DNA from: Chrysiogenia bacterium
GTDB lineage: Bacteria; JAGRBM01
Direction: 5' to 3'
Assembly: GCA_020434085.1 (NCBI GenBank)
Contig: JAGRBM010000613.1
Location: forward strand, 1 to 5,595
DNA length: 5,595 nt
A program made the translations under genes and the position numbers. Numbering within the stretch: the stretch's first letter is position 1; each line of letters opens with the position of its first letter. Below, one piece after another: positions 1 through 5,132 of the stretch. A model generated the notes under the pieces. The model saw nothing but the letters and a program-made list of their open reading frames with translations, was not told the origin of the DNA and searched no databases.

Positions 1-1
1 G

Positions 2-46
2 GGCGAGCCGCTGGGCACCGATTCAGGTGCCGCGCCGGTGAGCTGA
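2..46 (+). CDS. Possible C-terminal tail of an upstream gene (partial)
   Basis: The frame starting at base 2 reads GEPLGTDSGAAPVS and stops at TGA 44-46. Its third codon positions are mostly G or C, as in the definite genes here. The frame starting at base 1 is also open, to a TGA at 70-72 that overlaps the TTG start of the next gene, so the true frame cannot be decided from so little sequence. No function can be assigned. If either reading is right, the cation exporter gene is the downstream member of an operon, since there is little room for a separate promoter. Confidence 0.3.
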   Translation, partial: GEPLGTDSGAAPVS

Positions 47-56
47 TCCCCGCTCT

Positions 57-60
57 GGAG
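57..60 (+). promoter_or_regulatory. Ribosome binding site supporting a TTG start
   Basis: GGAG lies 8 bases before the TTG at 69-71, which is ideal spacing. No in-frame ATG is available near the His-rich N-terminus, so this site decides the start of the CDF exporter. Confidence 0.65.
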
Positions 61-68
61 AATCCGCC

Positions 69-1028
69 TTGAGCGCCGACCACGAACATCATCACCACGG
101 GCACCATCACGGCCCGGGAAATCCGGCTGCCGTGGACGATTCGGCGCGCCGCCGCCTTGCGATTGCGTTCTTTCTGACCGCGGGATTTCTCGCCGCCGAA
201 GTGGTTGGCGGGTTCATGTCGGGCTCGCTGGCACTGCTCTCGGACGCGGCCCACATGCTCACCGACGCCGGCGCGCTGGGCATGGCCTGGCTTGCCGCTT
301 CTTGGGCGACCAAGGAAGCCACCAAGCGGCACACCTACGGCATGTACCGCGCCGAAGTTCTCTCCGCGCTTCTCAATGGCATGCTGCTGCTTTTCATCGT
401 GTGGGAGATCGTGCACGAGGCCATCGCCCGCATCGACAGCCCGCGCGAGGTAAAGGCCCCGCTGCTCATCGGTGTTGCAACCGTCGGCCTGCTTGTGAAC
501 CTTGCAAGCGCCTTCGTGCTCTCGCGCGGTGACCACAGCAACCTGAACATCCGCGCGGCGTTTCTTCACGTGCTGGGGGATGCGCTCGGTTCGGTCGCGG
601 CAATCGCCAGCGGTGTCGGCATCCTGTACACAGGGAACAACCGGCTCGATCCCATTGCGAGCTGTGTGGTGGCGGGACTCGTCCTGATCGGCGCGGTGCG
701 CCTGATTCGCGACGCGGTCGAAGTGCTGATGGAATCGGCCCCCGTCGATGCCGATGAGGTAGTCGCGGCGCTCAGCAAAGAGAACATCGTTGAGGCCGTC
801 CATGACGTGCACATCTGGACGCTCACGCCGGGCCTTGTGGCGATGACCGCGCACCTGGTGGTCGCCGACGTGACGGGCAGCGATACCGACGCGCTGCTTG
901 ATCGCTGCAGCAAGATGCTGGAGGCCGACTTCGGCATTCAGCACGCCACGCTGCAGGTCGAGACCTCCGAGCGTTGCGACGTCGAGCAGGGCCACAACGG
1001 CTGCGCGCTCGAACAGCCCGCAAATTGA
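69..1028 (+). CDS. CDF-family cation (probably zinc) efflux protein, CzcD/ZitB type
   Basis: Predicted inner-membrane proton antiporter that exports Zn2+ and perhaps Co2+ or Cd2+ from the cytoplasm. The 319-residue length is normal for the family. Residues 5-14 are a His-rich metal-binding tract (HEHHHHGHHH). About six membrane helices span residues 29-215. The transport site is visible as H62-x3-D66 in helix 2 (SDAAHMLTD) and H167-x3-D171 in helix 5 (HVLGD). This HD/HD set is typical of zinc-preferring CzcD/ZitB/ZnT proteins, whereas YiiP uses DD/HD. The cytoplasmic ferredoxin-like domain follows (about 222-299) with the usual HDVHIWTLTPG and QHATLQVE segments. The tail has C303, H309 and C312. 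The TTG start is supported by GGAG 8 bases upstream. The gene converges on the DUF502 gene with 11 bases between the stops. The family call is firm; metal specificity is inferred from motif type. No metal-responsive operator is visible in the 68 bases upstream. Confidence 0.96.
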   Translation: MSADHEHHHHGHHHGPGNPAAVDDSARRRLAIAFFLTAGFLAAEVVGGFMSGSLALLSDAAHMLTDAGALGMAWLAASWATKEATKRHTYGMYRAEVLSALLNGMLLLFIVWEIVHEAIARIDSPREVKAPLLIGVATVGLLVNLASAFVLSRGDHSNLNIRAAFLHVLGDALGSVAAIASGVGILYTGNNRLDPIASCVVAGLVLIGAVRLIRDAVEVLMESAPVDADEVVAALSKENIVEAVHDVHIWTLTPGLVAMTAHLVVADVTGSDTDALLDRCSKMLEADFGIQHATLQVETSERCDVEQGHNGCALEQPAN

Positions 1029-1039
1029 ATCAATAAAAG

Positions 1040-1789
1040 TTACTCGCTGGCGCCCGGCAGGCTCGATGCGCTTGGGGTCTCGGGCTCGGTAATCGTGCTC
1101 TGGCCGATCAGATCGAGATCTGCCTGCACGAAGCCGCCCGAGAGGATGATCTTCACCCCGTCCTCGACGCTGATGTCGAGGAGGTGGGTTTCATCCACGG
1201 GGCTGAGGATCAGGAATCCCGAGGTGGGGTTGGGCGTCGTGGGAACGAAGATCGTGTAGACGTCGTTGACGACGCCTCGCTTCGTGGGGATCTGCCGGTC
1301 GATGCGGCCGGTCACGAAACCGATGGCGAACATGCCCTCGCGCGGATACTCGACGAGGGCGACCTTCTGGAAGGCGCCTCCCTTGCCGGTGAGCATGAAA
1401 GCCTGCAGGATCTGCTTGGTGCCGCCGTAGATGGACTTCACGAAGGGCAGGGAGAGCAGCAGGCGCTCGATCGGTGCGGTCATCTTCTGCCCTAGCTTCG
1501 AGGTCGCGAAGAATCCCGTTCCCAGCAGAATCAACACCAGTGCGAAAATTCCCATGCTGGGGATCGAGTGCTGGATCACGCCGGCATCACGAAGGACCTG
1601 GTTGAGATAGCGACCCAGGATTCCGTCGGCGAAACGGAACAGGGTCACGACAACCCAGATCGTCAGCACGAACGGGAAGATGAACACCAAACCGGTGGTG
1701 ATTCGGCGGCGAAAGAAAATGCCCATGCGCGTCCCGAGCGGGAGCGGCGTCTCTTCCGCGCTGGTTGCGTGGTCGTGTTGTTCCTGCAT
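1040..1789 (-). CDS. DUF502 (COV1-like) family membrane protein
   Basis: A 249-residue protein of the DUF502 family, which also includes plant COV/LCV proteins; the biochemical role in bacteria is unknown. Two membrane helices are visible, at about residues 31-51 (TGLVFIFPFVLTIWVVVTLF) and 79-97, followed by a soluble beta-rich C-terminal half. Family hallmarks are LPFVKSIYGGTKQ (114-126), the VEYPREGMFAIGFVTG stretch (146-161) and VPTTPNPTSGFL (182-193). The last 20 residues are Ser/Pro/Glu-rich and probably disordered. Start choice is uncertain: ATG 1789-1787 adds a polar 21-residue leader and has no clear ribosome binding site, while ATG at codon 22 (1726-1724, MGIFFRRR) has GGGA shortly upstream and fits a typical N-terminus. 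The gene follows the CPYC lipoprotein gene by 30 bases on the same strand, so it is likely the last gene of that operon. No terminator is visible in the 11 bases to the converging exporter gene. Confidence 0.93.
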   Translation of the reverse strand: MQEQHDHATSAEETPLPLGTRMGIFFRRRITTGLVFIFPFVLTIWVVVTLFRFADGILGRYLNQVLRDAGVIQHSIPSMGIFALVLILLGTGFFATSKLGQKMTAPIERLLLSLPFVKSIYGGTKQILQAFMLTGKGGAFQKVALVEYPREGMFAIGFVTGRIDRQIPTKRGVVNDVYTIFVPTTPNPTSGFLILSPVDETHLLDISVEDGVKIILSGGFVQADLDLIGQSTITEPETPSASSLPGASE

Positions 1790-1819
1790 GAATCCGAACT
1801 GTGCGCGCCGGGGCGCCGG

Positions 1820-2965
1820 TTACTGGTTGTTGGCCAGCTCCTCGTCAAGGATCTGCTTGAATGCCGAGTAGGGCTGCGCGCCCGAGAGCTTGCGGCCGTT
1901 GATTACGAAAGCCGGCGTGCCGGTGATGCCCAGGGAATTGGCCTCGGCCATGTCCCGCTCGATCTCGGCGGCGTGGCGGTTTTCCTGGTAGCACATGGCG
2001 AACTCTTTCGCGTTGGCACCGGCAACCTGCGCCATATCGCGCACCTTCTGGTCGATGTTGGCGCGGCTGATGCTGCGCTGGTTCTCGAACAGGTAGCTGT
2101 AGGCCTTCCAGAACTTGTCCTCACCCTGTTCCTTCACGCAAAGCGCGGCATTGGCGGCGGGCTTGGCCCAGTCGTGGAAGGAGAGCGGCAGGTGCTTGAA
2201 GTGGAACTCCACGCGGTCCTTGTACTCGGGGTAGATGCGCTCGGCGATGGTCGTGGCCGCGCGCGAGCAGTAGGGGCACTGGAAGTCCGAGAACTCGACG
2301 AGCACGACCTTCGATCCCTGCTTGCCGCGGCTGGCGGTCTTGTCGAGGCTGATCTTTGCCATGCGGGCGGCATTGGGATCGATACTGGTGTCCCAGAAAT
2401 CGCCCATGGTGAGGAGCTTGCCGTCCTCGCTGACCTGGAATTCCTTGCTCTCTCCCTCATCCTGGCCGCCGATGGCCTTGAGCTTGAGGGTGTAGAAACC
2501 GGCGACGGGCGAGGTGACGACTTCGTCGAACTCATACATCGAGTAGGCCGAGACGTAGCGTCCGTCGTTGGAGAAGAAGATCATCTGGTCTTCGGACATG
2601 TTGCCCTTCGAGAGAATCATGCGCGCCTGCGCCAGACCCGGCAGCAGGGAGGGGCGGATGTCGTCGATGCGTACGTCCACACCCTCGGGCACGTCGAGCT
2701 CGGCGCGAATGGTGCGGATCATTTTGGTGGTATCAATCTTGGACAGATCGAGCGGCGCGGGTTCGGCCGCATCCTCTGCGTGGGCCGGGGCGATACCGAG
2801 GTGCCCCCAGATACCGGGTCCGTCCTTGGATGCTTCGACCTTCACGGCCTTCGGGGCGGCTGCTTCGGCGGCGGCGCCGCCCTTCGCGGGCGCCTTTTCA
2901 GCGGAGCCGGGCTCGCAGGCCTGGACGGAAAGAACAATGAGTGCTGCGCACAACCAGTATTTCAT
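1820..2965 (-). CDS. Lipoprotein thiol:disulfide oxidoreductase, DsbA/DsbG-like, CPYC active site
   Basis: Predicted periplasm-facing, membrane-anchored thioredoxin-fold protein of 381 residues that reduces, isomerises or oxidises protein disulfides. The N-terminus is a short lipoprotein signal with C17 as the likely lipidated residue (SVQAC). An Ala/Lys/Glu-rich linker follows (about 18-70). Residues about 75-190 resemble the N-terminal dimerisation domain of DsbC/DsbG in pattern (GVDVRIDDIRPSLLPG, then SNDGRYVSAYSMYEF); this is my reading and is not proven. The catalytic domain (about 205-381) has the CPYC motif at 230-233 in VEFSDFQCPYC, the cis-proline loop GITGTPAF (P351), and an extra cysteine pair, C276 and C325, common in DsbA-like Thioredoxin_4 proteins. 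CPYC is also the active site of DsbG. AGGAG lies 11 bases before the ATG. The gene starts 43 bases after ccdA on the same strand, which suggests CcdA is its electron donor. Direction of the redox reaction cannot be read from sequence. Confidence 0.93.
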   Translation of the reverse strand: MKYWLCAALIVLSVQACEPGSAEKAPAKGGAAAEAAAPKAVKVEASKDGPGIWGHLGIAPAHAEDAAEPAPLDLSKIDTTKMIRTIRAELDVPEGVDVRIDDIRPSLLPGLAQARMILSKGNMSEDQMIFFSNDGRYVSAYSMYEFDEVVTSPVAGFYTLKLKAIGGQDEGESKEFQVSEDGKLLTMGDFWDTSIDPNAARMAKISLDKTASRGKQGSKVVLVEFSDFQCPYCSRAATTIAERIYPEYKDRVEFHFKHLPLSFHDWAKPAANAALCVKEQGEDKFWKAYSYLFENQRSISRANIDQKVRDMAQVAGANAKEFAMCYQENRHAAEIERDMAEANSLGITGTPAFVINGRKLSGAQPYSAFKQILDEELANNQ

Positions 2966-2976
2966 TTGAATCGATG

Positions 2977-2981
2977 CTCCT
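2977..2981 (-). promoter_or_regulatory. Ribosome binding site of the CPYC lipoprotein gene
   Basis: On the minus strand AGGAG lies 11 bases before the ATG at 2965-2963. Spacing is a little long but no other start is nearby, and the signal peptide begins exactly at this ATG. Confidence 0.6.
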
Positions 2982-3008
2982 GAATATTTCGTGCCGCGCG
3001 ATCCGAAT

Positions 3009-3761
3009 CTAGAGGGCGAACTGGTTGAGGAAGCTCAAGTGCTTGTTCAGCCACGTCATGTTTCGCGTTGCCATGAGCACGCCGATGAAGATCAGCAGCG
3101 CGCCCGACGTAATCTCCACCACACGCATGTGGCGTTTGATCCGGTCCAGAGTGTGTACCGCATAGCGCATCCCGAATCCAACGATGAGGAAGGGGATGCC
3201 GAGCCCGGCGGAATAGCAGGCCAGCAGGATGATCCCGCGGCCCATGGTTTCCTGCACGGCGGCCATGGCGAGGATTCCCGCCAGGATCGGACCGATGCAG
3301 GGGGTCCAGCCAAACGCGAAGGCCAGCCCCACGACGAAGGCACCCAGCGGTCCGGGGGCGACTTTCTTCGTCTCGAAGCGCGTGTCGCGGTAGAGCTGGT
3401 TGATCTTGAACACCCCCAGCAGGTGCAGGCCGAAGACGATGATCACCACGCCCGAAATGCGGCTGATGAGCGCCTGGTGCTGGAGAAGGACCTGCCCCAC
3501 GGTGGAGGCCGTCGCCCCGAGCGCAATAAAGACGACCGAGAAACCCAGCACGAAGAAGATGCTGGTCATTCCCACGCGCATGGAGATTTTCTTGTGCTCT
3601 TCGGCGCTGTCCTCGCCGGCGGCATCGCCCTTGAGTTCGGAGAGCGAGACGCCGGAAATATACGACAGGTACCCCGGCACGAGCGGCAACACGCACGGAG
3701 AGAGAAAGCTCACGATTCCTGCCAGAAAACTGGAGGCGATTGATACTTCGGAAAGACCCAT
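3009..3761 (-). CDS. ccdA: CcdA-type cytochrome c biogenesis / thiol electron-transport membrane protein
   Basis: Inner-membrane protein of the CcdA/DsbD transmembrane family, which passes electrons from cytoplasmic thioredoxin to periplasmic thiol proteins. From ATG 3761-3759 it is 250 residues, close to usual CcdA length. Six hydrophobic segments are visible in two repeats, each with its conserved redox cysteine: C23 in FLSPCVLPLVPGYLSYISG and C155 in FGWTPCIGPILAGIL. A further cysteine, C182, is not part of the family motif. The loop at about 42-60 is charged. The frame stays open back to a TTG at 3869, but the extra 36 residues are Arg/Gly/Pro-rich, unlike the family, and overlap the promoter, so I start at codon ATG 3761. 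The start has only a weak AGG 3 bases upstream. It is the first gene of a block with the CPYC lipoprotein and DUF502 genes. Assignment to the family is firm; whether it serves cytochrome c maturation or a Dsb-type pathway is inferred from the neighbour. Confidence 0.95.
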   Translation of the reverse strand: MGLSEVSIASSFLAGIVSFLSPCVLPLVPGYLSYISGVSLSELKGDAAGEDSAEEHKKISMRVGMTSIFFVLGFSVVFIALGATASTVGQVLLQHQALISRISGVVIIVFGLHLLGVFKINQLYRDTRFETKKVAPGPLGAFVVGLAFAFGWTPCIGPILAGILAMAAVQETMGRGIILLACYSAGLGIPFLIVGFGMRYAVHTLDRIKRHMRVVEITSGALLIFIGVLMATRNMTWLNKHLSFLNQFAL

Positions 3762-3839
3762 AAACCTGTCGGGAGACCCGCGCGCCCGCGGGGAAAGCCG
3801 TCCTGGCGCGCACCCAAGGGAAGTTCGAACACCGGCCCT

Positions 3840-3845
3840 TATAGT
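3840..3845 (+). promoter_or_regulatory. Candidate -10 element for the divergent gene pair (small gene and gloB)
   Basis: TATAGT matches the TATAAT consensus at 5 of 6 bases and lies 72 bases before the preferred start at 3912. It overlaps the minus-strand -10 (TACTAT, 3846-3841), making a nearly symmetric TATAGTA. No good -35 is present at 16-18 bases upstream, so an activator or an extended contact would be needed. No other -10 candidate this good was seen in the 3762-3911 gap. Confidence 0.3.
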
Positions 3846-3869
3846 AAGAAGGGGGATATCCAAAATCAA
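3841..3869 (-). promoter_or_regulatory. Sigma70-type promoter for the ccdA-lipoprotein-DUF502 operon
   Basis: Read on the minus strand, TTGATT (3869-3864) is followed after exactly 17 bases by TACTAT (3846-3841). Each hexamer matches 4 of 6 consensus bases. Transcription would start near 3834, leaving a leader of about 70 bases before the ccdA ATG at 3761. It sits in an AT-richer patch of a GC-rich intergenic region. This is a sequence match only. Confidence 0.55.
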
Positions 3870-3911
3870 CCGGCCCGGCAGCGCCCTTGCGGCGGGTTGC
3901 GGCGATTGGGT

Positions 3912-4235
3912 ATGAATTCCCCCGTCATGAGCTACGACGATCTACCCAGTCGGAACAAGGCTTACGCCCTCTACAACACGCCGGAGGGGAGGCGCTTGCT
4001 GCGCTCAAAGCGGCTCATCGCCTCTGTGGAGCAGGAACTGCTCGAATACGGGCTGACCCATGGATTTCGCGTGGAGCGTGACGAATCGCGCGGCGGCTAC
4101 AATGTGACGGTCAACCTCGAAGCGCAGGCCATGCGCTACCGCCGCACGACGTTCTTAAATGAAGAAGAATTCACGTATCTGAGAAGCAACCCGGCGCTCT
4201 CGGACCTGCTGGCCGCCGGTTGCTGGCGCATGTGA
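3912..4235 (+). CDS. Small hypothetical protein upstream of gloB
   Basis: I do not recognise this 107-residue protein. It is soluble, rich in Arg, Glu and Tyr, with no signal peptide or membrane helix. Predicted by eye: an N-terminal helix (about residues 20-37, RRLLRSKRLIASVEQELLEY), two beta strands (about 40-70, GFRVERDESRGGYNVTVNLE and MRYRRTTF), then a C-terminal helix starting at NEEEFTYLRSNPALSDLL. A single cysteine lies close to the C-terminus. Codons mostly end in G or C as in neighbouring genes, which supports real coding. Start is uncertain: TTG 3897, TTG 3906, ATG 3912 and ATG 3927 are all in frame and none has a strong ribosome binding site. Its stop TGA 4233-4235 overlaps the gloB ribosome binding site and lies 9 bases before the gloB ATG, so the two are probably co-transcribed and translationally coupled. 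That context does not establish a role in glyoxal metabolism. Confidence 0.8.
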   Translation: MNSPVMSYDDLPSRNKAYALYNTPEGRRLLRSKRLIASVEQELLEYGLTHGFRVERDESRGGYNVTVNLEAQAMRYRRTTFLNEEEFTYLRSNPALSDLLAAGCWRM

Positions 4236-4240
4236 GGTGA
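4234..4240 (+). promoter_or_regulatory. Ribosome binding site of gloB overlapping the upstream stop codon
   Basis: GAGGTGA is a 7-base match to the anti-16S complement, 4 bases before ATG 4245. It begins inside the TGA of the preceding gene, so ribosomes finishing that gene would stop on the gloB initiation site. Confidence 0.75.
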
Positions 4241-4244
4241 TCCG

Positions 4245-5015
4245 ATGGAAGTCATTCAAATCCCGGTGTGGAGCGACAACTACGCCTACTTGATCTGCGA
4301 GGGCGGCAAAGCCGCGGTGGTCGACTCCCCTGAGGCTGGCCCGGTTGAGAAGGCGCTCGAAGCCAAACACCTGCAGCTCGCCGCCATCTGGAACACGCAT
4401 CACCATGCCGACCACGTGGGCTCAAACAAGAACCTGATCGCCGCACATCCCGGGCTGGCGGTGACCGGTTCGTCCCAGGATGCCGGTCGCATTCCCGGCA
4501 TCACCCGCGAACTCAACGAGGGCGACCACGTGCAGCTCGACGGACTCGATGCCGAAGTCTTCTTCGTGCCCGGCCATACGAGCGGGCACATCGCCTACTA
4601 CCTCAAGGACGAGGGCGCGCTCTTCTGCGGTGACACACTCTTTGCCGGCGGGTGCGGGCGCCTGTTCGAAGGAACGCCCGCGCAGATGGTGGACTCGCTC
4701 TCGAAGCTGCGCGTGCTTCCCGACGACACGCGCGTCTACTGCGCGCACGAGTACACGCTCTCGAACCTGAAGTTCGCCGTTACGGTCGAGCCCGGCAATG
4801 CGGCGCTCAAGGAACGCTTGGAACAAGTGCAGGCCATGCGCGAGCAGGGCGAATCGACTGTTCCCTCCACCATCGGCGAAGAGAAGGCTACCAATCCCTT
4901 CATGCGCTGGGACGCGCCCGAGATCATCGAGACAGCGCGCTCCAGGGGCGGCGCTGCCTCCGACAATCCGGCCGAAGTCTTCGGTGCCATCCGGCGGATG
5001 AAGGATTCGTTCTAG
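4245..5015 (+). CDS. gloB: Hydroxyacylglutathione hydrolase (glyoxalase II)
   Basis: Cytoplasmic metallo-beta-lactamase-fold enzyme that hydrolyses S-D-lactoylglutathione to D-lactate and glutathione, the second step of methylglyoxal detoxification after glyoxalase I. The 256-residue length is normal. The binuclear metal site is complete: H52, H54, D56 and H57 in THHHADH, H111 in PGHTSGH, D130 in CGDTLF, and H168 in CAHEY. The glyoxalase II signature CGDTLFAGGCGRLFEGT (128-144) and EYTLSNLKFAVTVEP (169-183) are present. The C-terminal HAGH domain (about 170-256) contains NPFMRW and ends in RRMKDSF, which carries the Arg/Lys used for glutathione binding in characterised homologues. These features separate it from generic MBL hydrolases. 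The start is fixed by a strong ribosome binding site. No glyoxalase I gene is in the window. No convincing terminator follows the stop. Confidence 0.97.
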   Translation: MEVIQIPVWSDNYAYLICEGGKAAVVDSPEAGPVEKALEAKHLQLAAIWNTHHHADHVGSNKNLIAAHPGLAVTGSSQDAGRIPGITRELNEGDHVQLDGLDAEVFFVPGHTSGHIAYYLKDEGALFCGDTLFAGGCGRLFEGTPAQMVDSLSKLRVLPDDTRVYCAHEYTLSNLKFAVTVEPGNAALKERLEQVQAMREQGESTVPSTIGEEKATNPFMRWDAPEIIETARSRGGAASDNPAEVFGAIRRMKDSF

Positions 5016-5061
5016 GCCGGCCATTGGCTCCGACCCTTCGGGGGTGCGACAAATCACCGCA

Positions 5062-5089
5062 TTGTAAAGACCGGCGCAGGCTCTAGTCT
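5062..5089 (+). promoter_or_regulatory. Weak candidate promoter before the FixH/YtkA-like lipoprotein gene
   Basis: In the 117-base gap 5016-5132, TTGTAA (5062-5067) and TAGTCT (5084-5089) are separated by 16 bases. The -10 matches consensus at only 3 of 6 bases. Transcription would begin near 5096, leaving a leader of about 37 bases. The position is sensible but the match is poor. Confidence 0.3.
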
Positions 5090-5119
5090 GGCGTGCCGGA
5101 GCGACAACCAGCGCGAACT

Positions 5120-5125
5120 GGAGAG
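5120..5125 (+). promoter_or_regulatory. Ribosome binding site deciding the lipoprotein start
   Basis: GGAGAG lies with its GGAG core 9 bases before ATG 5133. This is good spacing and puts the start directly before a signal peptide. Confidence 0.6.
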
Positions 5126-5132
5126 CTCCTGC

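Noticed and set aside
1029-1039. Bidirectional terminator between the converging exporter and DUF502 genes
   Set aside because: The 11-base gap is AT-rich but shows no inverted repeat there or in the adjoining coding ends.
1805-1816. GCGC-CGGG-GCGC inverted repeat between the lipoprotein and DUF502 genes
   Set aside because: Four base pairs of simple GC repeat in GC-rich DNA are expected by chance and the flanks do not pair.
1568-2983. Open frame of 471 codons on the plus strand opposite the CPYC lipoprotein and part of DUF502
   Set aside because: It is antisense to two genes with clear family motifs; long antisense frames are common in GC-rich coding DNA, and its Leu/Gly/Val/His-rich translation shows no domain.
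2991-3743. Plus-strand frame of 250 codons opposite ccdA
   Set aside because: It is antisense to ccdA, with a His/Asp/Glu/Gln-rich translation typical of the complement of membrane-protein codons.
2962-3813. Minus-strand frame of 283 codons overlapping ccdA
   Set aside because: It is the same strand in another frame; its translation is Arg/His/Gly-rich with no membrane segments, whereas the ccdA frame holds both family cysteine motifs.
5033-5045. Hairpin ACCC-TTCGG-GGGT as a terminator after gloB
   Set aside because: The stem is only 4 base pairs, flanking bases do not extend it, and no run of T follows, so it does not qualify as an intrinsic terminator.
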